From DATCTV01 sp964400685 (lineage in GTDB: Bacteria; Desulfobacterota; Desulfomonilia; UBA1062), in NCBI GenBank assembly GCA_964400685.1, contig CAYNVT010000016.1, positions 1 to 47,631 of the forward strand: a stretch of DNA of 47,631 nt, written 5' to 3'. The notes under the pieces are model-generated. The model was not told the DNA's origin. It did no database searches and saw nothing but the letters and a program-made list of their open reading frames with translations. The position numbers and the translations under genes are program-made. Shown here in pieces: positions 27,301-35,538 of the stretch; positions within the stretch are counted from its first letter, which is position 1; every line of letters starts with the position of its first letter.

Positions 27301-28023
27301 CTTATTAAGGCCCAGGGCATCGAGTTTTTTTATAATGCTGTCCATCGAGGGCTTTTCCATTCTGAAGGCGATCTGTACGCCCGTTGAATCCCTGCCCCTT
27401 ACCTCGAGTCTGTCCATGGCATTGAGCATGAAATTGAGACGCTGGTATTTGCTGAATTGTGAAAGGTTCGAGATATCTTCACACAGTCCGGTAATCTTTT
27501 CCTGGTTCTTAAGAAGGTCTTCCCTGAGCCCCCAGAGTATATCCTTGAGCCTTATAAAACGGCCTGAAACAGTTTCAAGGTCCGATACCGTCATTTCAGG
27601 GGCCATTGTTTCAATAAGCTGTTCCTGAGAGCCTATAAAACTCTCCAGTTCGGAGCATAGCTTTTTGAGGCTTTCCAGACGGCCGTCTCTGTTTATCCCG
27701 AATTGAACACCGATATCCTGTTTTATTGAAAAAAGCAGGCCTTCGAGTTTATCGAGTGTATCAGGACTTAAAAAATCCTGTGGTTTTGAATTGTCCAGCC
27801 CTTTGGAGAAAGTCTTTCTGATAAGAGAGGTAAATCTTTCGGGGACCGTCTTATCGGTCCCGGCCCCTTTGAAGGCGAGGATACCTGCAAGACCGCAGTT
27901 GAGCCTTTCCGGCTGAAGGGGGAAAAGGATTATGGACCTTTGTGGCGCATTTTGAGGCTTCAATCCTATAAATATATTATATGAAAATAGGGCTTTTAAC
28001 TCTGATACAATCTTCCTAATCAT
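24376..28023 (-). CDS. giant GlmS-like glutamine:fructose-6-phosphate amidotransferase (about 1,215 aa)
   Basis: All main GlmS landmarks are present (numbering from the first of three clustered ATGs, 28032; I prefer 28023 because GGAG is 9 bp ahead). The glutaminase Cys 46 in 'NCGLAGILAFKG' is followed by 'RLEVRGRDSTG', 'HTRWAS', 'NGDIDN' and 'TSDT'. The linker 'HPHFLIKEI...TLRG' leads to two SIS domains with 'VTQSGTTTDT', 'VASTKAF' and H808, and the tail 'AIKHQAKTVTV' holds the probable catalytic Lys 1017. Unlike GlmS (about 600 aa, Cys as residue 1 after Met), it has a leader of about 45 aa, an insertion of about 150 aa after the Cys, about 110 aa before the tail and about 195 aa after it. 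The leader would have to be removed if an N-terminal Cys is needed. Confidence 0.85.
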   Translation of the reverse strand: MIRKIVSELKALFSYNIFIGLKPQNAPQRSIILFPLQPERLNCGLAGILAFKGAGTDKTVPERFTSLIRKTFSKGLDNSKPQDFLSPDTLDKLEGLLFSIKQDIGVQFGINRDGRLESLKKLCSELESFIGSQEQLIETMAPEMTVSDLETVSGRFIRLKDILWGLREDLLKNQEKITGLCEDISNLSQFSKYQRLNFMLNAMDRLEVRGRDSTGVQIAFRMEKPSMDSIIKKLDALGLNKEFFERRSTGELMNRSINISDGFAAFTYKTASITGELGRNCRELRGFISEDKILKEFLVAGGDDEMYLAHTRWASVGAINIPNCHPVNNCTLCSAGTAVLDKTYPVYGSGSFFINVALNGDIDNYLDIKSRCESSGRLLDTRVTSDTKAIPVEIERYLLEGCDLKEAFRRAVASFEGSHAIAMESNLEPGKMHLALHGSGQALFVGLSDNQYSFASEVYGLVEETPLFIKMDGESARIEGDPSSSGQIFILSNDKGPGLNGIEAMYYDGHPIILGKGNIKKAEITTRDIDRGMHPHFLIKEITDSPSSVRKTLRGKYKISGGIVNFNLGEEVVSEKLKQDLLDGRIRNIYIIGQGTAAVAGTAIAEAMAIYLKSTNLNIQAKKATDLSGFAADDDLARSLVIAVTQSGTTTDTNRAVTMAREKGASVLAIVNRRQSDITTKAHGVLYTSDGRDIEMSVASTKAFYSQIAAGYVLTLYFAKLLNAIPDADIIRELEGLERAPALMNRVLERMENLRETAWDLVRLKKYWAVLGSGTNKVAADEVRIKLSELCYKTISSDIIEDKKHIDLSAEPLILVMAAGSPDIVLEDIVKDSAIFKAHASKVVVIADDDERRFDNVADYVFNVPRATFPVSVIMNTLAGHIWGYYAALSLDEQAGHFRDFRIRLSDVLAKHEEEGLSIFEIMADREIHRVVDDFAQGFNEWRGMGHMANLNVDTATDLTLLLKYATGKIAPEEYRKDFKGRKASSPIEMLDITLGKAIDELARPVDAIKHQAKTVTVGTSRKIEALKGVIFDSLYALGFTTENITQKDILSIKRIQPAINSVKGFTLYNLTGLDIDGIPTDSSMLKLVKKGGVAADLKSRADTGTPLMGTKRTIIKNREIYAGSGKSDSASIVIISLLGLNLIPEQLILFHVDFETSLDIEKKKAILGEKLGDIMNMLDEENIAWQDDFIRDLPVKLLLGEAPEVIADIIKKEI

Positions 28024-31000
28024 TACCATCATCTCCGAAGGGTTTAGAAAGCAGCTTTATCAGCCAGTCCAGGCGGTACGATGATTCTTCTGCAGCTTCC
28101 ACCAGCCTGTCAAGGGTTCTGAAAATGTCCGCCCTCGCATTCTTCTCTTCGGGATTTTGCTCTATTTTCTTAAGGGTAAATATATAAAACAGCCAGGTAG
28201 CCAGCACCTGATAGGATTCCCTGTTGAACCATTCGATGTCATTATAGATGTTTATGCCCAGAAGTGATCTGACACCGCTGTCGGTAATAAGTTCAAGTGT
28301 GATTTCCGGAAGGTGCTCAATGATGGGAAGGGACCGGTCTTCTTCGGAACACAGGATTTTAAGGAGTTCTATGGCATGATCTCCATTGACGGAACACTCG
28401 TCTTGTTCCGAAATGAATTCCTTTATGATTCCTGAGAACAGCATTTCGTCAAGCAGAAGCCTTGTGCGCCTGCCGGTGTTGATGTCGGTGAACAAGGCCC
28501 CGAGATTATGGATCATTGCCCAGATAATGGCAAAGCCGAGAGCCCCCGATTCTGTGCATGTCTGCAGCTTATCCATAAATGAGCTTTCCGAGATCAGTCC
28601 TTTGTTTTCAATTACCAGTCTGATTTTATCCGATGTCTTTCTGATGACATCATCCGTATCGGGTTTTATGCTGGTTACCTTTCTGATTTCTGTTATGAGT
28701 CTTTCGAGCCTTTCTTCGAATCTCTCGATTTCTTTATCCAGGCCTTTGCCGGTGGCATTGATGATGAGGTTCAGGTTGTTGTAATTTATAAGGCTTCTGA
28801 AAGCCGAATGTATATTTTCAAGATAAAGGTCCCTGAACACAGCCTTAATGTCCGGCACTCCCCTTCCGGAGAGGTATCTTTCAAGCCTTGCATAGAGTCC
28901 GTCGGGATAGTCCTGAACCTCCTTGAAATCCAGGAAAATATTGGACTGGAATGCACCGAGCTGTACGCTCAAGCCATTGTCGGCAATCTCCTTGCCGCTC
29001 CTTATATATTCAAGCGAGTTCCTGTAATCCTTGAAGATATAATAAACGTTCGGATGGTTTTTAAGCCTTAAGCCTTCGGAGATTGTTTTGTGGACGATAT
29101 TCCTCTTTCCCCCGGTATCGATGTTGATGCCAACAGACCTTCTGACATAGCCCCTGGCCTCTGCATACCTGTTGTTAAAGATGATTATTGCTCGTTCATC
29201 GCCTGCCATATTTGAATAGGCGAACACATCCTCGTTTATCCAGCCGCTGGGGCTTACGACATCGTACAATACGAAATTTTCCACACCGCTGAAGAGGTGC
29301 CTCTTTTTAAGAAGCGGGAATATTTCGTTTTCATGCCTGCCTATAAGATCATTGTCCGGTTGCTCGTCCCTGTAGGCCCTGCGGTATTCCATGCCGTATT
29401 TTTCCGAATAGCCTTCTATCTGCCCATGACCGAACATGGGAAGGCCCGGCATTGTGACCATAAGCAGTGCAATGCCGAAATATTTGTCGCCTTTGCCGAA
29501 CTGGACTACGGCGGATTCCTCATCAGGGTTGTTCATGAAGTTCACAAAACGTCTCAATATTTCGGGATTGAACCTGAGCACGTTTTTCATCACATCCCTG
29601 TATTTACTGTTCTCCTCATTCTTTAGCATATTCATGAACGCGCTGTTATAGACCCGGTGCATGCCCAGGCTTCTTACGAAATAGCCTTCCATGAGCCAGA
29701 ATGCCTCGGCCAGCAGGAGTGTGTTCGGCGCTTCCACCGCAAACCTGTCAACAAGCTCGCGCCAGAATTCTTTAGGGAACATCCTGTTGAACTCATCATT
29801 TGCAAGTCCGAGTCCAGCCCTGGAAGGGATATCCCCGCCCATGCCAGGAACCGGATACCACAGGCGCTGAAAATGTTTTTTCGCAAGCGTCATCGCCGCA
29901 TCGAATCTTATGACAGGGAACCTCCTGGCAACATCCAGGGTTAGGTCTATGACGGCCTGCCTTACCTCATGCTTAAGGTGGTCAAGCTGAGCCGTATCAT
30001 TCCAGGGCATGTGGGTGCCGTCATTTCCATGATAGATGTATCTGACGTTTCCGTTTTCTCTATCGATACGCTTAAAGACAACTGCTGCGTCTGACCTGCT
30101 CCAGTAGCCATCTTCTATGTACAGTTCCACCCTGCCGTCATCGGAAAGGTTGGGGCCGGTGAACGAATAGGCGGGAAAGGGCGGGTAATCAAGCTGTATG
30201 AACCAGTCGGGATGCTCTATAACCCATCTTGAATATATGCCCATGTGATTGGGCACCATGTCAGTGGCCAGCCTTATGCCGAAATTCCAGGCCCGTTCCT
30301 TAAGATTCTTATAGGCATCTTCACCGCCGAGATCATTGGAAATGGTATAATCATATATCGAATATGCCGAGGCCTCCGCCTCGGGATTTCCCGTCATCTG
30401 CTTTATCTTCCTGGAGGCCTGGCTTCTCTCCCACACGCCGATCAGCCACAGTCCGGTGAACCCCCAGCTGGAAAGCCGTTCAAGCTCTTCATCGGGTATC
30501 TGGTCAATGCGGGAGATATTCCTGCCATACTTTACGGAGAGCTGATTTAGCCAGACATAGGTGGATTTGGCCATCAGGACGAGCCTTGGCATCCAGTCGG
30601 TATCAGGGGTGAACCTCTCGATTTCATCAAGACCTGCCGTTTTGATGCCCTGGCCTGACAGGCCTTCATCTCCGAATGTGAGAATCTGCGTGGGCCCGGG
30701 ACCTGAAAATCTGGATTTCCTTTCCTCTTTGATCAGGTCGATGCCACCCAGGACCCTTATCAGAAGGTCCTTCAACAGCTCTCCCCAGTGCGATTTTATG
30801 TATTCAAGCTGGCCGTATAGGGAATAAGGTGACGCCACCTGCGGTTCTTTCAGCATCTCGACAAGGGGATGGTTGAACGGTCCGAATCCCGGTTGTGTAC
30901 TATAATATTTTTCAATTTCAACAATGATTCTTCCGTATGCAGTATCTTTGAGCGGGGAATCGTCAAAGAACTCCATGAAAGGGACAAATGCAGGATTGCT

Positions 31001-31462
31001 GTTTGCGAGCGAAAGAAGGAGAATTTCCTGCAGGGTGATGTGGGTATTTGGTATATCACCTGTCGAAAGCTTGAGATAATCTTTAACAGAAACATTCCCC
31101 TTATACACCTCTACCGGCGGGAAAAGTGCGGTGAAAGTTTCCAGACATTCATTGACATTTTTTTTTCCGATTTTTTTTGTTATCCAGCTGAATGCTTTCT
31201 CAATCGTGTCAGGGTTTACGGATTGTCTGTAGATGTCAACAACTTGATGCAGGGCTTCATCGATAAGACCCATGGCATAAATATCGCCTGTACTGAAGGA
31301 AGGCAGCTTCTTTGCCTCATCCCTTCTTTTTTTGTTTATCCTCTCGGTAAACTGCCGGACGCCCTGGATATTTGCGAATATTACGTTGCCGGAAGTCGAA
31401 AACAGCGTTTCATCAAATTCGAACTTATCCCTTGCAGTCTTGGAAATGTGGAATTCAAACAT
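28016..31462 (-). CDS. giant GH13 (alpha-amylase-superfamily) protein, 1,148 aa
   Basis: A GH13 barrel occupies about 300-720. Region I is 'DMVPNHMG' (D401-H406), the nucleophile D521 lies in 'IRFDAAMTL', the acid/base E586 in 'LLLAEAFW', and the transition-state Asp is D647 in 'NNPDEES', where most GH13 enzymes read NHD. A beta-sandwich-like C domain follows to about 855. The first 290 and last 290 residues have no recognised domain and are mostly helical. No signal peptide is seen, so it acts on internal alpha-glucan or glucosyl/maltosyl phosphates. Its 3' end overlaps the GlmS-like gene. GGGAG precedes the ATG by 5 bp. Hydrolase versus transferase cannot be decided. Confidence 0.85.
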   Translation of the reverse strand: MFEFHISKTARDKFEFDETLFSTSGNVIFANIQGVRQFTERINKKRRDEAKKLPSFSTGDIYAMGLIDEALHQVVDIYRQSVNPDTIEKAFSWITKKIGKKNVNECLETFTALFPPVEVYKGNVSVKDYLKLSTGDIPNTHITLQEILLLSLANSNPAFVPFMEFFDDSPLKDTAYGRIIVEIEKYYSTQPGFGPFNHPLVEMLKEPQVASPYSLYGQLEYIKSHWGELLKDLLIRVLGGIDLIKEERKSRFSGPGPTQILTFGDEGLSGQGIKTAGLDEIERFTPDTDWMPRLVLMAKSTYVWLNQLSVKYGRNISRIDQIPDEELERLSSWGFTGLWLIGVWERSQASRKIKQMTGNPEAEASAYSIYDYTISNDLGGEDAYKNLKERAWNFGIRLATDMVPNHMGIYSRWVIEHPDWFIQLDYPPFPAYSFTGPNLSDDGRVELYIEDGYWSRSDAAVVFKRIDRENGNVRYIYHGNDGTHMPWNDTAQLDHLKHEVRQAVIDLTLDVARRFPVIRFDAAMTLAKKHFQRLWYPVPGMGGDIPSRAGLGLANDEFNRMFPKEFWRELVDRFAVEAPNTLLLAEAFWLMEGYFVRSLGMHRVYNSAFMNMLKNEENSKYRDVMKNVLRFNPEILRRFVNFMNNPDEESAVVQFGKGDKYFGIALLMVTMPGLPMFGHGQIEGYSEKYGMEYRRAYRDEQPDNDLIGRHENEIFPLLKKRHLFSGVENFVLYDVVSPSGWINEDVFAYSNMAGDERAIIIFNNRYAEARGYVRRSVGINIDTGGKRNIVHKTISEGLRLKNHPNVYYIFKDYRNSLEYIRSGKEIADNGLSVQLGAFQSNIFLDFKEVQDYPDGLYARLERYLSGRGVPDIKAVFRDLYLENIHSAFRSLINYNNLNLIINATGKGLDKEIERFEERLERLITEIRKVTSIKPDTDDVIRKTSDKIRLVIENKGLISESSFMDKLQTCTESGALGFAIIWAMIHNLGALFTDINTGRRTRLLLDEMLFSGIIKEFISEQDECSVNGDHAIELLKILCSEEDRSLPIIEHLPEITLELITDSGVRSLLGINIYNDIEWFNRESYQVLATWLFYIFTLKKIEQNPEEKNARADIFRTLDRLVEAAEESSYRLDWLIKLLSKPFGDDGND

Positions 31463-31572
31463 AAGCTCTCCCGGGGGCTATCTGTAAAGAATCAACCGCA
31501 ACAACCCATTATATATCTATGGAAAAACCCCTGCTTTAGTCAACAGATTAATCCTTTTAGGTAACCGGATGC

Positions 31573-32901
31573 TTAATTGTCGAGCTTTTCAAAAAGGAAA
31601 TCGAGCTCCTTCCTTGTTTTCAGGTTGTTCTGATATTCGGATTCCATGACCTCAAGGCTGTGCATGACAGAAGTATGCTTTCTGTTGAATGCATTTCCGA
31701 TCTCCTGAAGCGTATTCTTTGTATATCTCCTGCAGAAATACATTGCCACCTGTCTGGGATATGCCAGGCTCTTTTTTCTTGAAGGTGATATCAATGATTC
31801 CCTTGAAATTCCAAAGTGTTTTGCAACGAACTGCAGCAGAAAAGGTATGTCAATCCTCGATTTGCGTTCAAGCGTTCCTTCAAGTATTTCTTTTGCAAGT
31901 TCGATGGTGATGCCCTTTTTCATGAATGTGCTCATGGCGCAAAGGGTGAGGACGGCACTTTCAAGCTCTCTTATATTCGTATCGATATTCCTGCTTATGA
32001 ATTCAACCACATCATCGGTTAATACAACACCTTCCCTGATTCCCTTCGACCTTACGATTGAGGCCCTTGTCTGCGTATCGGGCTTCTTTATATCGATGAC
32101 AAGGCCGCCTTCGAATCTGGATTTCAGGGATTTGTCAAGGTTTTGTATATTTGAAGGCGGACGGTAGCCTGAGAAGATTATCTGAGTGCCTGTATGTGCC
32201 ATATCATCTATCAGGCCTGAGAGCTCCATCTGGGTCTTTTCCTTGGAGCCAAGCATGTGGACATCATCTAAAAAAAATATGTCCGTTTTTCCTCCGCGAT
32301 ATGCCTTTCTGAATTTGTCCATGCAGTTGTTTCTGCTTGCAAAGACATACTCCTGGGAGAATTCCCTTGCCGAGGTAAACTTGATTTTGGCATTCGGTCT
32401 GGTTCTGGCGATCCTGTTGCCTATTGAATGAGCTATATGGCTTTTCCCGAGTCCTATATCCGAATTGAAATACACAGGGTTGTATCTGCCGATGGCATCC
32501 TCTGAAACTGCTACTGCTACTTCATAGGCGAATGAATTGCATTTTCCCACAACAAATGAATCGAATGTAAATCTGGGATTGATGCCGAAAGTTGAACAAA
32601 GCATATCGGGAGAGGGAAGCATCATCTGCACGGGACTGGCCTTTGGAGACGGCAGGGCACTTGTCACGGCAGAGACGGCATATACGATATTCACCGGTTT
32701 GCCTGCCTGTGTTCTGACGCTTTTTGAGATAATATCCTGATAATGGCGTTTTACATGCTGCTGCACAAACGAGCTCGGGCATACTACCAGCACCTCTTCA
32801 TCGTTTTCCTTTAATTCAAACTGCGAAATCAGGGCCTTTTCAGGTGCTGATGCTTTTTCTGCAATCCTATCCCGCAACTTTACAAGATCAACGTTAAGCA
32901 C
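31573..32901 (-). CDS. dnaA: DnaA-family replication initiator, divergent
   Basis: The protein has 442 aa from a GTG with GGAGG 6 bp ahead. Domain I is short (about 1-65), the AAA+ domain spans about 105-325 and the C-terminal DnaA-box-binding HTH about 350-440. Walker B 'DIFFLDDVHMLGSKEKTQMEL' is present (207-213 core). The P-loop reads S147-D-I-G-L-G-K-S154, so the first Gly of GxxxxGK[ST] is Ser. The DNA-contact motif reads 'FNRKHTSVMHS' instead of the usual GGRDHTTVLHA. It may be the main DnaA of a divergent lineage or a paralogue; dnaN and other origin-region genes are not beside it. It lies upstream of the GH13 operon with a 110-bp gap. Confidence 0.8.
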   Translation of the reverse strand: MLNVDLVKLRDRIAEKASAPEKALISQFELKENDEEVLVVCPSSFVQQHVKRHYQDIISKSVRTQAGKPVNIVYAVSAVTSALPSPKASPVQMMLPSPDMLCSTFGINPRFTFDSFVVGKCNSFAYEVAVAVSEDAIGRYNPVYFNSDIGLGKSHIAHSIGNRIARTRPNAKIKFTSAREFSQEYVFASRNNCMDKFRKAYRGGKTDIFFLDDVHMLGSKEKTQMELSGLIDDMAHTGTQIIFSGYRPPSNIQNLDKSLKSRFEGGLVIDIKKPDTQTRASIVRSKGIREGVVLTDDVVEFISRNIDTNIRELESAVLTLCAMSTFMKKGITIELAKEILEGTLERKSRIDIPFLLQFVAKHFGISRESLISPSRKKSLAYPRQVAMYFCRRYTKNTLQEIGNAFNRKHTSVMHSLEVMESEYQNNLKTRKELDFLFEKLDN

Positions 32902-33197
32902 GTATTTCCTCCAAATATAAAAATCAGATTATCCCCGTGAACCACAATTTTAAAAAAGTGAAATGGATGATGCTACCTGAAAAAATAAAAATCAAACCTT
33001 GGAAACTACGATTATGAAGACATATCGCATAAATTAAAATATCATGTTATTACAATAAGTTGAAATTTAGGATGGCACAGAATCAGATTTTCTTAAGTCG
33101 TGCTTAATACATTGTCAGGGCATGACTGCTGCAACAAAATCGTGGGTTTTGAACAATTTGTAGATAACTTTTCATCTCTGAAATCCTGATGAATCCT
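32902..33197. other. AT-rich intergenic region between glgA and the DnaA-family gene
   Basis: These 296 bp have no ORF that I can support. One sequence close to a DnaA box (TTATCTACA on the minus strand, 33167-33159, one mismatch to TTATCCACA) and one weak match (TTATCCCCG, 32929-32937) are present, too few to call an origin. It should contain the dnaA promoter and the glgA 3' region. Confidence 0.6.
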
Positions 33198-34610
33198 TTA
33201 AAAACCTTTAATTTTTTTATAAAGCTCAAAATATTCATTTGCCGGACTGTCCCATGAGACATTTGTTTTCATCGAATTTCCGATCATCTCTTCGAGGAAG
33301 GGTCGGTTGCTGTTGTAAATCTCGATAGCGTATCTTGTGGCACCGAGAAGCGAAGCATAATCAGGGAATGTTACCCTTATTCCATTTGGGAGGCTGTTTT
33401 CTCCGACTGCCGCAACGGTATCTGAAAGACCGCCCACGTTTGTCACTATCGGAATGGTGCCGTACCTGAGGCTAATCAGCTGGTTAAGCCCGCAAGGTTC
33501 AAATCTGGAAGGCATAAGGAAGAAATCGCTTCCTGCTTCGATGAGGTGTGCCAGTGATTCGCTGAAACCTATATGGAGTCCTATTCTGCCGGGATACGAA
33601 GAAGCCAGACTTTTAAGTCTGTTCTGAAGCCATTCTTCGCCGCTGCCCAAAATGACCATATGTGCATTTCCGGCAATCTCGGGGATAACCTCGGCAACAA
33701 GATCAATGCCTTTCTGGCTTACTAGCCTGCTCACAAGGCCGAAAATAGGGGCATCGACTTTTTCGTCGAGACCGAAATGCTTTTTCAGTTCGGATTTGCA
33801 CATCTTTTTGCCATTCATATTTCCGGCATGAAAATTTGCCGGCAGTAATCTATCGGTTTCAGGATTCCATTCCCCGACATCTATCCCGTTGGTTATTCCG
33901 TAGAGTTTTGCGCTTATTGAACAGAGAAGCCCGTCAAGACCGACACCGAATTCAGGAGTTTTTATCTCCTGTGCATAACTTCTGCTGACTGTACTTACCG
34001 CGTCGGATAAGACAATGCCGGCTTTCATTATGTTAATTCTGCCGTAATACTCCATGCACCATGGTGAATAAAAATCCCTGGGGAGAAGTAAAAGAGGCCA
34101 TAAAGAGGTATCGAAATTGCCCTGATAGGCGAGGTTATGTATCGTGAACAGGGTTGAGATGCCCTTTATTTCAAGCGCCTTCAGGTAGGCGCTTACCAGG
34201 GCGGTCTGCCAGTCATTTATGTGCAGTATATCGGCAGACAGATAAGAGGCCAGTTCCACACATGCCCTGGAGAAAAAAGCAAACCTTTCAAGATTATCCG
34301 GAAAGTCGTTGTTCTGATATGTATACAGGCTGCTCCTTAGAAAATGCTCATCGTTTTCAATAAAAAAAACATGCTCATGCTTATATATGCCCGCAGTGGC
34401 AAGACCATAGCCCATGGGGAAGAGAAGGTCGGTAACATGCTCGGGATTTATCCCCTTGTTTTTTATGCTGCCGTAGTATGGCATTACCGACTCGCAGTCT
34501 ATACCTTTTAGCCTGAGCGCGGCAGGCAGTGCGCCTGCAACATCGGCAAGCCCGCCTGTCTTGGCGTATGGCGCCACCTCTGATGAGCAGAACAATATCT
34601 TTCCAATCAT
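33198..34610 (-). CDS. glgA: glycogen synthase (ADP-glucose type, GT5)
   Basis: The protein has 470 aa, a normal GlgA length. The ADP-glucose-binding 'KTGGLADVAGALP' (17-29) is at the N-terminus, and 'GIDVGEWNPETD', 'FGLVSRLVSQKGIDL' and 'PSRFEPCGLNQLISLRYGTIP' are C-terminal GT5 signatures including the catalytic Glu. It extends alpha-1,4-glucan in the cytoplasm. It points in the same direction as the DnaA-family gene and GH13 operon, with a 296-bp gap. No ribosome binding site is evident upstream of the ATG; a T-rich stretch lies there instead. glgB, glgC and glgP are not in the window. Confidence 0.93.
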   Translation of the reverse strand: MIGKILFCSSEVAPYAKTGGLADVAGALPAALRLKGIDCESVMPYYGSIKNKGINPEHVTDLLFPMGYGLATAGIYKHEHVFFIENDEHFLRSSLYTYQNNDFPDNLERFAFFSRACVELASYLSADILHINDWQTALVSAYLKALEIKGISTLFTIHNLAYQGNFDTSLWPLLLLPRDFYSPWCMEYYGRINIMKAGIVLSDAVSTVSRSYAQEIKTPEFGVGLDGLLCSISAKLYGITNGIDVGEWNPETDRLLPANFHAGNMNGKKMCKSELKKHFGLDEKVDAPIFGLVSRLVSQKGIDLVAEVIPEIAGNAHMVILGSGEEWLQNRLKSLASSYPGRIGLHIGFSESLAHLIEAGSDFFLMPSRFEPCGLNQLISLRYGTIPIVTNVGGLSDTVAAVGENSLPNGIRVTFPDYASLLGATRYAIEIYNSNRPFLEEMIGNSMKTNVSWDSPANEYFELYKKIKGF

Positions 34611-34680
34611 GAAAAAAAGAGTATCATAATAGATTATTGAGAGCGAGTTTAAACATCAGCTTCTTCGCATACAGGGGTGA

Positions 34681-35121
34681 ATGAAAATGAGCAGGTCTGA
34701 CGATGCCGAGAAATTGTTCAGAGACGGGTTCAACTGTTCTCAGGCAGTATTTTCCGTTTTTGCCGGGGGCATGAATATTCAAGTTGAAACGGCAATGAAG
34801 GTAGCCTGCGCCTTTGGCGGAGGCATGCGGCTGGGCAATACCTGCGGTGCCGTAACTGGGGCGCTGATGGTGATCGGCCTGAAATACGGTAAATCAAAAG
34901 TAGATGATAACGAAGCACGTGATAAGACATATGCGCATGCAAAAGAGTTCCAGGCCGCTTTCAGTAATGCCAGAGGGTCCATCATGTGCAGAGATCTGCT
35001 CGGATATGATTTAAGCACGCCTGAAGGTTATGAGTTGGCTAAAGAAAATCTTGCTTTTATAAAAATATGTCCGGGGCTTGTAAGGGATGCAGTGGATATC
35101 CTTGAAAAGATTATTAAATAA
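34681..35121 (+). CDS. C_GCAxxG_C_C-family redox protein
   Basis: The protein has 146 aa with the conserved cysteine pattern C19 ('FNCSQAVF'), C43 ('ACAFGGGMR', equivalent to GCAxxG), C55 ('GNTCGAVTGALMVIGL'), C103 ('IMCRDLLG') and C130 ('KICPGLV'). The family is predicted to be redox-active and is common in anaerobes; no reaction is known. AGGGG lies a few bases before the ATG. It is the first of four closely spaced plus-strand genes and diverges from glgA across 70 bp. Confidence 0.88.
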   Translation: MKMSRSDDAEKLFRDGFNCSQAVFSVFAGGMNIQVETAMKVACAFGGGMRLGNTCGAVTGALMVIGLKYGKSKVDDNEARDKTYAHAKEFQAAFSNARGSIMCRDLLGYDLSTPEGYELAKENLAFIKICPGLVRDAVDILEKIIK

Positions 35122-35140
35122 GAAAACAGGGGATAGATGA

Positions 35141-35521
35141 ATGAGATGTCCTCACTGTTCGGATGTTCTCATAACGCTTGAGTTTGACGGGTTTGAGATA
35201 GACAGGTGCTTCAGATGCCAGGGCATCTGGCTTGATTCGGGTGAGCTCGAATTCCTGCTTGGCGCCGAAACCGGAAGCGAGTACGTAAAGACGATGGAAA
35301 CGGCTGTTACCGGTGAGAAGGATAAGAAGTGCCCGGTCTGCTCAGTGAAGATGTTGAAGATGACCACAAGTCACCGGGATACAATTTTTGACAGGTGCAG
35401 CAATCACGGCATCTGGTTTGATAGAGGAGAGCTTGAAAAAATTCTGAGCGAGAATTCCTCGTATAACTCAGGCATGCTTGTCAACATGCTTCAGGAAATG
35501 CTTTCAGGCAATAGATCATAA
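35141..35521 (+). CDS. double zf-TFIIB-type zinc-ribbon protein
   Basis: The protein has 126 aa with two zinc-ribbon units: C3-x2-C6...C23-x2-C26 followed by 'GIWLDSGELE', and C64-x2-C67...C86-x2-H89 followed by 'GIWFDRGELE'. The 'GIW[LF]DxGELE' tail is diagnostic for this family. The second unit ends in His instead of Cys. Its function is not established; in many genomes it lies beside LemA and M48 genes, as here. AGGGGAT precedes the ATG and the next gene starts 17 bp later. Confidence 0.85.
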   Translation: MRCPHCSDVLITLEFDGFEIDRCFRCQGIWLDSGELEFLLGAETGSEYVKTMETAVTGEKDKKCPVCSVKMLKMTTSHRDTIFDRCSNHGIWFDRGELEKILSENSSYNSGMLVNMLQEMLSGNRS

Positions 35522-35538
35522 AAAACAGGGAGGGGAAT

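Noticed and set aside
26999..27628. 209-codon plus-strand ORF inside the GlmS-like gene
   Set aside because: Serine-rich shadow translation, antisense to a protein with strong GlmS motifs.
31508..31543. TTGACT / TATAAT pair (minus strand) before the GH13 gene
   Set aside because: Both hexamers are good, but they are 24 bp apart, too far for one promoter.
32902..33197. Possible oriC beside the DnaA-family gene
   Set aside because: Only one near-match and one weak match to a DnaA box; no clustered repeats.
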